A stretch of 64,000 bases of DNA from Lysinibacillus composti (GCF_016908465.1 NZ_JAFBDY010000016.1:1-64000), one strand, 5' to 3'; positions 1-8,918 are shown, counted from the first letter of the stretch. Made by a program: numbers and translations. Notes: a model not told the origin generated them from the letters alone.

Positions 1-43
1 GTTTAACAATTTGTATTTTTTCTTCTGCTGTAAATCTGGCCAT
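1..43 (-). CDS. IS3-family transposase OrfA, N-terminal fragment
   Basis: Only the first 14 codons are inside the window: ATG at 41-43 (complement), reading MARFTAEEKIQIVK. This resembles the beginning of IS3-type OrfA proteins, small HTH proteins that pair with a DDE transposase by frameshifting. A GGGGTG ribosome-binding site lies about 5 nt upstream and falls inside the 3' arm of the hairpin at 51-88. The family assignment rests on this short N-terminus plus the terminal repeat, so it is tentative. Confidence 0.5.
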   Translation of the reverse strand, partial: MARFTAEEKIQIVK

Positions 44-95
44 AAAAACACCCCGTAAAAGTTAGATTTGTGTCTAACTTTTACGGGGCAGTTCA
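1..95 (-). mobile_element. End of an IS3-type insertion sequence (partial)
   Basis: The segment runs from the window edge to the terminal TGAACTG (complement of 89-95). The end carries a GCCCCGTAAAAGTTAGACA-like terminal repeat, the layout seen at ends of IS3-family (IS150-group) elements, followed at once by a transposase start. A perfect 16-bp inverted repeat (51-66 with 73-88, 6-nt loop) lies between the terminus and the start codon. The rest of the element is outside the window, so the second end and target duplication cannot be checked. Confidence 0.6.
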
Positions 96-120
96 AATGA
101 CGGGAAGCTTTTTGACATGA

Positions 121-152
121 ATGGGACAAGGTACCTGTCCCCGATGTCCCAT
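121..152. repeat. Dispersed GGGACAAGG/CCTGTCCC palindromic repeat, copy 1
   Basis: A short palindrome with GGGACAAGGTACCTGTCCCC and a trailing TGTCCCAT touches the stop codon of proS. Related copies lie at 3654-3683, 50736-50764 and 58714-58778. It could fold into a hairpin on either strand. Confidence 0.7.
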
Positions 153-1588
153 TAGTATGCGCGGCCGAACCAAACTGTGTGTTTTGCTTCTTTGCCACAG
201 TTGATGCATGTGTGCTTTTCTGCAGGTGGGTTGAATGGAATGTTACGTGTTGTAAATTTCGTTTCTTCTTTCACGTTTGATTCACAAGCGTCGTCTCCGC
301 ACCAGCCAGCAAGTACCCAACCTGGGATTGTTTCATTTTTCTCTGAATCCGCTAAATGTTGGTGTAATTGTTCTAATGAGTCGATATGTGTATGTGAGTT
401 TGCATCACGGAATGCTTTTGCTTTATCGAATAGACGTGTTTGCATGACTTCAAGCTCTTTTTCGATTGCTTCAACGACAGAACCTAATTCTACTGTTTGT
501 TTGTCAGCTTCGTCACGCATCTTTAATAATACTTGGTTGTTTTCAAGGTCACGTGGTCCAAGCTCAATGCGAACTGGTACCCCTTTTAGTTCCCATTCGT
601 TGAATTTATAACCTGGAGATTGATCTGAATCATCTAGACGAACACGGATACCTTTTGCTTTTAATGTCGCGAAGACTTCATCTAATTTCTCCATGATGGC
701 AGGGTTCTTTTTCCAAGGACCAACTGGGATTAACACTACTTGTGTTGGTGCGATTTTTGGTGGTAATACAAGACCTTGCTCATCACCATGAACCATGATC
801 ACAGAACCGATTAAACGAGTTGATGTACCCCATGAAGTTGTGTGAACATGTGTGTGTTTGTTTTCTTTCGTTAAATATTTAATGTCAAATGCTTCAGCAA
901 ATTTTGTACCTAAGTAATGAGAAGTACCAGCTTGAACTGCTTTTCCGTCTTTCATCATTGCTTCGATTGAATACGTATCGACAGCACCTGCGAAACGTTC
1001 AGATGGTGTTTTTTGACCATCATAAACTGGAATTGCTAGGAATCCTTCTACTACTTCTTTGTAGATGTTTAACATCTGCATTGTTTCTTTACGCGCATCT
1101 TCTTCATCGACGTGAGCAGTGTGTCCTTCTTGCCATAAGAATTCAGATGTACGAATGAATGGAAGAGTTTTCTTTTCCCAACGGAATACGTTTGCCCATT
1201 GGTTGATTAACAACGGAAGGTCGCGGTAGCTTTTAATCCAATCTGAATAAAGGTGACCAATCATTGTTTCTGAAGTTGGACGTAATGCAAGGCGTTCTTC
1301 TAATTTTTCCCCTGCTGCTTCAGTTACCCATGGAAGTTCCGGAGAGAATCCTTCGATATGATCTTTTTCTTTTTGGAAGAAAGACTCTGGAATTAACATT
1401 GGGAAGTAGGCGTTACGGTGACCTGTTTCTTTAAAACGACGGTCCATTTCTCCTTGAATATGTTCCCAAATTTCGTAGCCATCTGGTTTGAAGGCGATAC
1501 AACCACGAACTGGTGTGTAGTCCATTAAATCTGCTTTTTGAATTGTGTCAATGTACCATTTTGAAAAATCATTTGTTTGTTGTGACAT
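152..1588 (-). CDS. proS: Prolyl-tRNA synthetase, short (archaeal/eukaryal-type) form
   Basis: Cytoplasmic class II aminoacyl-tRNA synthetase that charges tRNA-Pro. The protein is 478 aa, the size of the compact ProRS lacking the bacterial editing insertion. Visible features: RPTSE at residues 103-107, motif 2 RWE at 136-138 followed by TSEFLWQEGHTAH (147-159), a four-cysteine zinc site (C430, C435, C461, C464) and the C-terminal tyrosine typical of this subgroup. The start ATG was chosen because it is preceded by a GAGGAAC ribosome-binding site; an upstream in-frame extension runs back into the T-box terminator. Expression is controlled by the proline T-box upstream. Many bacilli also carry a longer bacterial ProRS, so this may be the inducible second copy; that is inference. 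Confidence 0.95.
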   Translation of the reverse strand: MSQQTNDFSKWYIDTIQKADLMDYTPVRGCIAFKPDGYEIWEHIQGEMDRRFKETGHRNAYFPMLIPESFFQKEKDHIEGFSPELPWVTEAAGEKLEERLALRPTSETMIGHLYSDWIKSYRDLPLLINQWANVFRWEKKTLPFIRTSEFLWQEGHTAHVDEEDARKETMQMLNIYKEVVEGFLAIPVYDGQKTPSERFAGAVDTYSIEAMMKDGKAVQAGTSHYLGTKFAEAFDIKYLTKENKHTHVHTTSWGTSTRLIGSVIMVHGDEQGLVLPPKIAPTQVVLIPVGPWKKNPAIMEKLDEVFATLKAKGIRVRLDDSDQSPGYKFNEWELKGVPVRIELGPRDLENNQVLLKMRDEADKQTVELGSVVEAIEKELEVMQTRLFDKAKAFRDANSHTHIDSLEQLHQHLADSEKNETIPGWVLAGWCGDDACESNVKEETKFTTRNIPFNPPAEKHTCINCGKEAKHTVWFGRAY

Positions 1589-1654
1589 GGTTTGTTCCTC
1601 CTCAATAATTTGCCTCGTGTATTGTTTGTGCGTTACAACGATAAAAAATGGCCA

Positions 1655-1699
1655 TATAAAAAGCGTAAAAGCATCCTCATGTAAGGACGTCTTTACGCT
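1655..1699 (-). terminator. Conditional terminator of the proS T-box
   Basis: GCGTAAAGACGTCCT pairs with AGGATGCTTTTACGC around a short loop and is followed by TTTTTATAT on the minus strand. It competes with the T-box antiterminator. Confidence 0.85.
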
Positions 1700-1905
1700 G
1701 AATCGACGTGGTACCACCTTAGTTTGGCTTCCACCTGAATTGTGAAATGCCCTCTAAACGTTTTGTAACGAAAACGACTCGGTTAATTTTGTTAACATCT
1801 CCGTGATAGGTTTCAATAAGAAGCGGTGATATAGCTCTCAGCAAATGCTATACTTTCTGTTTCACAATTCTTATTTACTTGGTCACTTCATAGATTGTCT
1901 ATTTC
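1655..1905 (-). promoter_or_regulatory. T-box riboswitch, proline specifier
   Basis: On the minus strand the leader contains the conserved T-box AAGGTGGTACCACG (1707-1721). This is followed by a terminator hairpin with arms at 1663-1677 and 1684-1698 and a U-run. Stem I shows the AGTA/GAA loop elements flanked by pairing arms AATAAGAA and TTCTTATT. The specifier triplet is CCT (complement of 1808-1810), a proline codon, preceded by GAAA and followed by a purine. This matches the downstream prolyl-tRNA synthetase: uncharged tRNA-Pro should favour antitermination. A promoter-like TTGTAT/CATTAT pair lies near 1908-1940. Confidence 0.93.
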
Positions 1906-2005
1906 TACTATAATGTATCAAATTCCCGTAAAAAATACAATTCTTACCGAAAAAATTTCTAAAATATTCTTCGATGTGCTGATCTAGGAAGTTACACATA
2001 ATCAA

Positions 2006-2572
2006 TCAACCATCTTTTACCATCCACTCAAGGGACCCAAAAACAGCTTTCACTTCTTTTTCAAGTGTTTCGATTAGCTGACACTCTTTTTTTCGCGGAG
2101 ACAATTCCTGGACGATACTGCTGTAGTACCAATGCTGCTCCTCTCTTCCTCGTTTAAATCGATCCCAAACCGATTCTCCCGATTGTTTAAGATCTTCCCG
2201 GATTGATTGTAAGTTATGAACTTTATCCGCTGTAATGACATGGATTTCATCAATGGATGCGTGTTGTAATGAATGAATGGTGTGACGTTTTCGCTCTTTC
2301 CAAGGTAATGTTTTATCGGGTTCGGATGCAGCTTCGACTAGACGTGTGACTTGTTCACCAAACATTTCGAGTAACTGCTCTTTCGTCACATCTGTATCTT
2401 CTAACGTGTCGTGTAAAATTCCAGCAGCAATCACTTCTTCGGAACATCTTGTCTGTTGCAACATCATTCCCACCGCAAAAGGATGTGTAATATAAGGGAT
2501 ATTCGTTCCTTTACGCATTTGTCCCGCGTGAGCGACCGCTGCTAAATTAATGGCTTTTTGTACAATATTCAT
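2006..2572 (-). CDS. HD-domain protein, small alarmone hydrolase-like
   Basis: A 188-aa soluble protein resembling the hydrolase half of RelA/SpoT enzymes. YITHP (residues 27-31) supplies the first metal His, HDTLED (54-59) the HD pair, and DKVHN (116-120) the later Asp. This is the standalone MESH1/small-alarmone-hydrolase architecture, so removal of pyrophosphate from (p)ppGpp is plausible, though other nucleotides are possible. The chosen ATG follows a GGGAGGC site; a longer reading frame upstream would enter the lysR-type gene. It starts 13 nt after the stop of the LysR regulator on the same strand, so the two are probably co-transcribed. Confidence 0.75.
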   Translation of the reverse strand: MNIVQKAINLAAVAHAGQMRKGTNIPYITHPFAVGMMLQQTRCSEEVIAAGILHDTLEDTDVTKEQLLEMFGEQVTRLVEAASEPDKTLPWKERKRHTIHSLQHASIDEIHVITADKVHNLQSIREDLKQSGESVWDRFKRGREEQHWYYSSIVQELSPRKKECQLIETLEKEVKAVFGSLEWMVKDG

Positions 2573-2585
2573 ATTTGCCTCCCGT

Positions 2586-3500
2586 TTAGAATAATTGGCC
2601 TTTATCACATGACCAGTCTTTTGCATGCTTCAATGTAATGTCTATAAAACTTGCTAGTGCAGGCGAAACCCATTTATTTTTGTGATAAATAACTTGGGAG
2701 TAGATTTGTTTTAATCCCGCTTCACAAGGAATACTTTTCAACTTCCCTTCCTCGACTTCATTTTGTACGGTCATTAAAGGTAAGTAAGAAATTCCAAGTC
2801 CACTCATAACGGAACGCTTGATAGCCTCAATACTCCAAAGTTCCATGATGTTAGAAGGTACAATCCCTTTCTCGCGTAGGTATTCTTCAAATACTCTTCG
2901 GTAACTGGCTTCTTTCTCGTTCGTAATGAAACACTCACTAAGCTTCTGATTTTCGACACAGTCAGTTAAACTGCGGATGGAACAGTCAGGACTTCCAACG
3001 AGAACAATTGATTCATTTAATAACGGGTGGATGACTAAATCTGAATCCTCAAACTTTGGCAACATGACAAAGGCAATATCTGCATTTCCATCTAGGATTG
3101 CCTTTTTGTTAGCTCCACAAGTCGCATTACTTAAACGAATGCTGACATGGGGAAATTTTTTTCGATATTCTCTTAAGATTGGTTCTAAACGATATACAGT
3201 AAGAGATTCAGGAGCCGCAATCTTTAGTGTCCCTCTTATATCTTCTTCCTCATTCGTAAGGCTTTCGATTTTTCGATAAGTATCCAAAATTTCTTTTGTA
3301 TAGGGTAACAGTTTCTTGCCGATCTCCGTCAGTCTTACTTTACGCCCCATCCGATCAAATAAAGGGGAGCCGAGATGCTCTTCAAGTGTCTGAATATGAG
3401 AGGTCACGGTGGATTGAGTGTAACCTAAATGTTCAGCCGCTTGGGTGAAACTTCCCGTTTCAATCACCTTGTTAAACGTAATAAAATGGCGTATTTCCAT
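2586..3500 (-). CDS. LysR-family transcriptional regulator
   Basis: A 304-aa LysR-type regulator. The N-terminal winged HTH covers about residues 1-60, with AAEHLGYTQSTVTSHIQTLE as the recognition region, and is followed by a periplasmic-binding-protein-like effector domain. It is transcribed away from the MFS transporter at 3698. LysR regulators commonly control a divergent neighbour, so the transporter is the likely target (inference). The effector cannot be told from the sequence. A GGTGGGGTGAAGGG stretch precedes the ATG. Confidence 0.9.
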   Translation of the reverse strand: MEIRHFITFNKVIETGSFTQAAEHLGYTQSTVTSHIQTLEEHLGSPLFDRMGRKVRLTEIGKKLLPYTKEILDTYRKIESLTNEEEDIRGTLKIAAPESLTVYRLEPILREYRKKFPHVSIRLSNATCGANKKAILDGNADIAFVMLPKFEDSDLVIHPLLNESIVLVGSPDCSIRSLTDCVENQKLSECFITNEKEASYRRVFEEYLREKGIVPSNIMELWSIEAIKRSVMSGLGISYLPLMTVQNEVEEGKLKSIPCEAGLKQIYSQVIYHKNKWVSPALASFIDITLKHAKDWSCDKGQLF

Positions 3501-3653
3501 CCCTTCACCCCACCTTTAACATTGTCTTTTTTTTCAATCGTATCAGAAAAATCAATGGATCACTTCATAAACTTCAATTTTACACATGGGTTGTGACTCG
3601 TTAAAATGAAAGAATCATAGAGTGAGAGACGGTTTCTCATATGCGTGTTGAGA

Positions 3654-3683
3654 ATGGGACGAGGGACCTGTCCCCCTGTCCCG
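3654..3683. repeat. GGGAC/GTCCC palindromic repeat, copy 2
   Basis: ATGGGACGAGGGACCTGTCC followed by CCCTGTCCCGG lies directly in front of the ribosome-binding site of the MFS gene. If transcribed it would fold just upstream of the TTG start. In this copy the repeat is in a 5' leader rather than at a gene end. Confidence 0.7.
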
Positions 3684-3697
3684 GAGGAGGTTTTGCT

Positions 3698-4972
3698 TTG
3701 AAGCGTATTCACTATAGTTGGTTTGTTTTGACGGTCACCTTTTTTTCTATTATTGTCGTCGGCATTGTGGTGGCATCATCTGGGGTGTTTTTAACTCCGT
3801 TTGAAAATGAGTTTGGCTGGAGTCGCCCTACCATTTCCCTTGCTTTTGGTATATGTATGTTTTTCTTTGGAGTTTCAGGTCCTTTTATGGCCGCTTTACT
3901 AGAAGTATTAGGGCTAAGGAAAATGATGTTAACTTCAATGGCCACTCTGTTAATAGGTCTTTTATTCACCTTCTTGATGAGTCAGTCTTGGCATTTGATC
4001 CTTATTTGGGGAATGATTATTGGGTTAGGTTCAAGTGTTTTCTTAACTGTATTAAGTCCGTATGTGGCAAATCATTGGTTTAAGGAAAAAAGGGGTCTCG
4101 CAACGGGAATATTAACGGCGAGTACGGCAATGGGACAGTTAATTTTACTTCCCGTTTTAGCAATGGTCATTGAAAATTACTCATGGCGATGGGCAATTGG
4201 GTTAATCATCACGCTGGGTATCGTGATGTTCATCATGATCTTTTTATTTATGAAAAACTCTCCAAAGGATATGGGAATTCTTCCATATGGTCAAAAGGAA
4301 GAATTAGATGAAAAGAACGTAACACAAAAAGGAAATCCAATCATTATTGCTTTCAAAGGATTATTTAGTGCTTTAAAGGCAAAGGAATTTTGGTTATTGG
4401 CAGGAAGTTTCTTTATTTGTGGCCTTTCCACGAGTGGGTTGATTGGGACACATTTTATTTCTTATTGTATTAGCTTTGGAATTCCTCTCGTTACGGCTGC
4501 TTCTTTACTATCATTTATGGGCGTTTTTAATATGGTTGGAACGACTTTATCTGGCTTTCTATCGGACCGTTTTGATAATCGTTGGCTGTTATTTTGGTAT
4601 TACTTGTTTAGAGGTGCTTCCCTTGTGCTCCTTCCCTTTGCATTAATGAGCGGGAATATCACATGGATTATTGTGTTTACTGTGTTTTATGGTTTAGATT
4701 GGGTGGCGACCGTACCTCCAACGATTAACCTCTCAAGACAAATCTTTGGGCTTCAGAAAAGTGCGATTATATATGGTTGGATTTATGCCGCTCACCAAGC
4801 AGGAGCTGCAGTTGCAGCATACGGCGGAGGGTTAGTCTATAAGTATTTTAATAATTACACATGGGCATTTACGATGGCTGGCGTGTTCTGTGTGTTGGCG
4901 AGTCTGTTTGTCATTGTTGTAAAAAAACAATCGACCGCGCAATTAACGAAAGAAGAACTTGTGAAAAGTTAG
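3698..4972 (+). CDS. MFS transporter, monocarboxylate/oxalate-formate type
   Basis: A 424-aa membrane protein with about 12 hydrophobic segments. Its N-terminal half (SGVFLTPFENEFGWSRPTIS, then GLGSSVFLTVLSPYVANHWF) resembles the OFA/monocarboxylate branch of the major facilitator superfamily, which moves small organic acids. The start is taken as TTG because GGAGGAGG sits 7 nt upstream; an upstream ATG would force translation through the palindromic repeat. It is divergent from the LysR regulator. The substrate is unknown. Confidence 0.82.
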   Translation: MKRIHYSWFVLTVTFFSIIVVGIVVASSGVFLTPFENEFGWSRPTISLAFGICMFFFGVSGPFMAALLEVLGLRKMMLTSMATLLIGLLFTFLMSQSWHLILIWGMIIGLGSSVFLTVLSPYVANHWFKEKRGLATGILTASTAMGQLILLPVLAMVIENYSWRWAIGLIITLGIVMFIMIFLFMKNSPKDMGILPYGQKEELDEKNVTQKGNPIIIAFKGLFSALKAKEFWLLAGSFFICGLSTSGLIGTHFISYCISFGIPLVTAASLLSFMGVFNMVGTTLSGFLSDRFDNRWLLFWYYLFRGASLVLLPFALMSGNITWIIVFTVFYGLDWVATVPPTINLSRQIFGLQKSAIIYGWIYAAHQAGAAVAAYGGGLVYKYFNNYTWAFTMAGVFCVLASLFVIVVKKQSTAQLTKEELVKS

Positions 4973-5057
4973 TCATGTAGATTGTTGAGGTGGACGGAGT
5001 GGATTCTTCGATACGTACCACTCCCCACTTCATCCCATATTTTTAACTTAGAAGAAC

Positions 5058-5369
5058 TTATTTATAGTTGGCTATTTTAAATAACCTAAGACCCAAAAAT
5101 AATAAAATAACCGTATAAATAGTTAAACCTGCGATCATTAGTATTGCTTCCCCGGTTAAACTAATCAGTGCATAACCACTATGACTGTTAGTATGTTCTT
5201 CTTCTGCTTTGTAAGTGAACCATATAATAATAGAAATAAAACCATATAATAGTATGAGAGTTGACCACTTTACATAACCTAATAATTTGTTATTCGAAGA
5301 TACTAAATTCACAAATAAAAACAGTCCCCCATATACAAGCATTATGATGATTATTTCGGAAATCCCCAT
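5058..5369 (-). CDS. Small membrane protein, unknown function
   Basis: A 103-aa protein with three predicted membrane segments (about residues 4-20, 31-50 and 70-94) and a short acidic, His/Ser-containing loop between the second and third. The start at 5369 was preferred because GAGGG lies 5 nt upstream; an ATG four codons earlier has no good site. It is convergent with the MFS gene and has no partner. I do not recognise the family. Confidence 0.6.
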   Translation of the reverse strand: MGISEIIIIMLVYGGLFLFVNLVSSNNKLLGYVKWSTLILLYGFISIIIWFTYKAEEEHTNSHSGYALISLTGEAILMIAGLTIYTVILLFLGLRLFKIANYK

Positions 5370-5761
5370 TTTATCCCTCATATTCCACTAGAAATTATTA
5401 CTATTTATGACTATAATAAAATAATAAAGGTTTCCAGAATATAGGAACATTCCTATTTCTTACATAAAAGTGAACACATATAATATGAGAAGTTTTAATT
5501 TCTTATGTTAGAAGCACAACATGTGTTAAAAGGCTACCTCAAAATGACTTAAAAATGGGCATAAGATGACACTTCTTTGTCAAAATCCAAATAATACGTT
5601 AACTACAAATCGCTTTATGTTAACATATTATAAAGTCTAATATATTTAGTTGTTATTGAACATTTAGTCAGCGGGGCACTTCACATTTTTAATTCCTACT
5701 AAAAACATAATTTTTATCACCTTTAATCAGTACATATTATTTCTCATCGAAAGGATCGTGC
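5370..5761. other. Gene-free spacer
   Basis: AT-rich spacer of about 390 bp. No reading frame with a convincing ribosome-binding site, no repeat family from elsewhere in the window and no strong hairpin was seen. An AAGGATCG stretch at its right end serves the 5762 gene. Confidence 0.5.
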
Positions 5762-5917
5762 ATGATGTATTTCAAAAAAGAACCGAAACAAATGACACCA
5801 CAAGAATTATTAGAAACATTTACTCGTTTGTCGCAATTACCTTCTCGAATACGGACAGAGGAAGAAGAAGAATATCTCTTCGTTATACGAAAAGAAATCA
5901 TAAAACGGATGGAATAA
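5762..5917 (+). CDS. Conserved-looking 51-aa protein upstream of phoU
   Basis: A 51-aa charged protein starting MMYFKKEPKQMTPQELLETF with a run of glutamates (residues 33-37) and a basic C-terminus ending IKRME. It has an AAGGATCG site and lies 22 nt upstream of the phoU reading frame, so the two are probably one transcript. It has no membrane segment or signal peptide. Function is unknown; its clean frame and codon use argue that it is real. Confidence 0.55.
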   Translation: MMYFKKEPKQMTPQELLETFTRLSQLPSRIRTEEEEEYLFVIRKEIIKRME

Positions 5918-5939
5918 AGTAAAGGAAGGATGTTGGAAC

Positions 5940-6602
5940 ATGAGTGTACGCAAAAGATTTGACTTAGAACTTGAAGCTCTTCAAAAGGAATTTTTAGTGT
6001 AAGCCGAAAAAAGCATCAATACTTTAGAGAAATCATTTACCGTTTTTACAAATAAGGACACGAACACTGCGGAACAAATTATTGAGGAAGACGTGAATAT
6101 TAATCAACTTGAGGAGTCAATAAATGACCAAGTGATTTTACTTTTAACAAAACAACAACCGATTGTTGGAACTGACTTACGAAGATTAATCGTTCTATTA
6201 AAAGCAGCCGCAGATATGGAACGTGTGGGAGATTACGCAGTTAAAATTGCCAAAACAACCATTCGTATTGGCAAAGACCGTTTCGTTACTTCCATTGAAT
6301 TGATGGAAGATATGTGCTATAAAACTTCGCAAATGTTACGTCATATTGTGCAAGCATTTATTGATGAAAATACAACAAAAGCAAAAGAAATTGCAGAACT
6401 GGATAATCATATTGATGAAATGTACAGAAATATTATTAAACATTTGATGTCATTGAGCAACGTGAAACCCGAATATGTTCCGCAAATTACGTATTTATCA
6501 TTTGTGTGCCGCTCTATTGAGAGATGTGCAGATCATGCTACAAATATAGCGGAATATCTTTTCTATCTTAAAAAGGGCCTTCGTTTAGATTTAAATAATT
6601 AA
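5940..6602 (+). pseudogene. phoU: phoU-like phosphate signalling protein with in-frame stop at codon 21
   Basis: The ATG at 5940 (GGAAGG upstream) opens a frame reading MSVRKRFDLELEALQKEF, typical of PhoU N-termini. A TAA stop at 6000-6002 interrupts it, then the same frame continues uninterrupted to 6602. The two PhoU repeats are present, with ADMERVGDYAVKIAK and CRSIERCADHATNIAEY carrying the acidic metal-binding pattern. PhoU normally links the Pst transporter to the PhoR kinase and damps phosphate uptake. No pst genes are adjacent. A GTG at 6093 could allow a 169-aa product missing the first helix. It is either a true nonsense mutation, a sequencing error, or translated by reinitiation. 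Confidence 0.8.
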
Positions 6603-6816
6603 CTTTTTAAGTAAGACTAATTAAATGAAAAAGTCACTAAGGCTGTTCACTTAAGAGGAATAAGGAGTTTCCAATATTCCTTGCCTTACGAAAAGCCTTT
6701 TAATCGTGCGGTCAGACTCCGATTATTCTTGTAACTAAAGGTTCCCACCCAATCATTTCAAGATACCCCTACATATTGTACTCCAAGTAATCACCTACTA
6801 TTTTGGAGGGATTCAT

Positions 6817-7569
6817 ATGCATAGGGATTTTCCGTTTGGCAACGATACTTCTGCTAAAAACATGGTCTTGCTTGATATGAAACAAAGCGATGTGACGGGT
6901 GACGGAATAATTGACAATATTTATTTAATCGGCAGTAAAACCAATGTAGCCCAATTCTATATCGATCATATTACACTGCTTATTCAAGATGGACGGACCA
7001 ATCATATTTCAACAGTAACCTTTCAATATAATGGTGGATACAATGCGCGGCTTTTCCTCGGAGATTTTTCCAAGGATCACGTTTTGGATATTTTGGTAAG
7101 TATCGATTCTGGAGGAAGTGGAGGCTACGGTTATTACTATATTTATTCCTTCAAGGATCACATCTTGCGTCAACTGTTCGATGTCGAACAATATAATCAA
7201 GAGTATTTATTCGAAGTGAATTATGAGGATTTTTATAAAGTGAGTGTAAAAAGTGCTTCGCTTAATATCCTATTCACCATTGATCTTAGCAATAAAGGGC
7301 AAGAGTATTTATCACAGTTCTACGATGAAAATGGCAAACTAAAACACCCGGTTCAAGGTGGGGCTCTTGCTTTAGGTATTTTATACCCTGTCGTTACAAC
7401 GAATAAAGAATTGAGTTATGACTTACTTGCTTTTCAACGAATCATAGGTCCAACGAATTCAGATACATTAGGATCTATTGAAAATCACTTAACATGGAAT
7501 GGTACCCAATTCATCTCATCCATATTGAATATCTCTTTACCTGGGTCAAAGTTAAAGCCGCTTGATTAG
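6817..7569 (+). CDS. VCBS/FG-GAP-like repeat protein
   Basis: A 250-aa protein with no signal peptide or membrane segment. Residues 24-34 (SDVTGDGIIDN) and 82-93 (GDFSKDHVLDIL) look like Asp/Gly-rich calcium-loop motifs of VCBS/FG-GAP beta-propeller repeats, and a Gly-rich GGSGGYGYYYIY segment follows. It starts with GGAGGG spaced 6 nt from the ATG. Such proteins in bacilli are often spore- or surface-associated, but nothing here proves that. It appears to be a single gene. Confidence 0.6.
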   Translation: MHRDFPFGNDTSAKNMVLLDMKQSDVTGDGIIDNIYLIGSKTNVAQFYIDHITLLIQDGRTNHISTVTFQYNGGYNARLFLGDFSKDHVLDILVSIDSGGSGGYGYYYIYSFKDHILRQLFDVEQYNQEYLFEVNYEDFYKVSVKSASLNILFTIDLSNKGQEYLSQFYDENGKLKHPVQGGALALGILYPVVTTNKELSYDLLAFQRIIGPTNSDTLGSIENHLTWNGTQFISSILNISLPGSKLKPLD

Positions 7570-7983
7570 AAAAATTGTCGACTATGTCGGGAGTTTAATT
7601 TCAGGATGGATATTTACGATTGATGTTGTGATTCATTTTACACATCTAGAAGCTTTAGCTATACTTGTATCTCTAGAAATGCGTATCAGCGATTTTCATT
7701 TCATCTCCCCCTCTTTCTTAGATAGGACTCATATTGAAAAAAAGTGGTTGTTCATAATCTCCCCTAATGGTTTATTAAAATTAACCAAGCTCCTTTAAGG
7801 AGACGCTTTCCTTATTTAAGGATTACACCCATTTCTTCGATAAAAAATGTTACTCAGGTATTGTTCTAAAAATAGGTTGTTACTAGATTTATTAATTTTC
7901 TAATATTAGAATTCTGTGTCGAAGTTATGTTAAACTTACAAAGTTATTTTGATCAATATACACAGTTTAAATGAGGGGAAGCT
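7570..7983. other. Gene-free spacer
   Basis: About 410 bp between the VCBS-like gene and the HD-GYP gene. A TTG-initiated frame at 7562-7798 has no ribosome-binding site and overlaps the previous gene, so it was not called. No repeat family was seen. GAGGGGAAGC at the right end is the ribosome-binding site of the next gene. Confidence 0.5.
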
Positions 7984-8892
7984 ATGATGAATCAATTGTC
8001 AAATAGATGGTTTGATAACCCTAGCTATTTTCGCTATGGGTTTTTTCTTCTTTTAATTTTTAGTGTGATCTTAAATTGTATCATTCCTAATGGTGACGAT
8101 CATTTTTATATATTGTATATTTTTTGCGTTATATTTCTTGGCATCGGTTTCTATAATAAACCGGCATGGTTCTTAATCTTTCTTACCGTTTTGGTCGTAT
8201 CATTCCGGTATTTATTAATTCTCGATGAAGAACTGAATGTCGTAGTGTTTTGTATTCATTTATGTACGTATTTTTTAATCACGCTAATATCATCTCGGTT
8301 AATGAGGCTTGTGCAAAAAGTGAAAGCTGATAATTTGGAATTAACTACAGCACTTGCTAACGCCTTGGATTCCAGAGACACTTATACTTTGCACCACTCT
8401 GAAAATGTTGCAAAGTACGCTGTTCAAATAGCTGAGAAGATGAAGTTGTCTAAAGAAAGTTGTGCCATTATCCGCAAAGGTGCATTATTGCATGACATTG
8501 GGAAGATTGGAATCCCCGAACATATCTTGTTAAAGAATGATAAATTATTGCACCATGAATATGAAATCATTAAAAGTCACCCTTCTGTTGGCTATAACAT
8601 CATTAAGCATGTTACAGATTTTCATAAAAATGGGGTTTTAGATATTGTATTGTACCACCATGAAAGATTTGACGGGACAGGCTACCCTAAAGGAATAGCA
8701 GGCCATCAAATTCCTTTGTTCGCTCGAATAGTTGCTGTTGCCGATGCGTTTGATGCCATGACGTCAAAACGCGTCTATCGTGATGAACTTAATTTAACAT
8801 ACACGCTCAATGAGATTCGGAAAAATAAAGGAACACAATTCGACCCTGAAATTGTTGATGTTTTTTTAAGTCTTTTTGAGGACAAAAAATAA
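7984..8892 (+). CDS. HD-GYP domain protein, probable cyclic-di-GMP phosphodiesterase
   Basis: A 302-aa membrane protein. The N-terminal 110 residues contain about four to five hydrophobic segments, and a cytoplasmic HD-GYP domain follows. Key motifs are HHSENVAKYA (137-146), HDIGKIGIPEH (170-180) and HHERFDGTGYPKG (225-237). The last matches the HHExxDGxGYP signature of phosphodiesterases that degrade cyclic-di-GMP to GMP. A diguanylate cyclase gene at 23506 could make its substrate. It is a single gene closed by the terminator at 8919. Confidence 0.92.
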   Translation: MMNQLSNRWFDNPSYFRYGFFLLLIFSVILNCIIPNGDDHFYILYIFCVIFLGIGFYNKPAWFLIFLTVLVVSFRYLLILDEELNVVVFCIHLCTYFLITLISSRLMRLVQKVKADNLELTTALANALDSRDTYTLHHSENVAKYAVQIAEKMKLSKESCAIIRKGALLHDIGKIGIPEHILLKNDKLLHHEYEIIKSHPSVGYNIIKHVTDFHKNGVLDIVLYHHERFDGTGYPKGIAGHQIPLFARIVAVADAFDAMTSKRVYRDELNLTYTLNEIRKNKGTQFDPEIVDVFLSLFEDKK

Positions 8893-8918
8893 TGTAGATA
8901 GAGGCTATGACAAAGCCC

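Noticed and set aside
177-611. Long plus-strand frame over proS
   Set aside because: It is a shadow of the strongly supported proS reading frame on the minus strand.
7562-7798. 78-codon plus-strand frame after the VCBS-like gene
   Set aside because: TTG start inside the previous gene, no ribosome-binding site, and no recognisable protein features.
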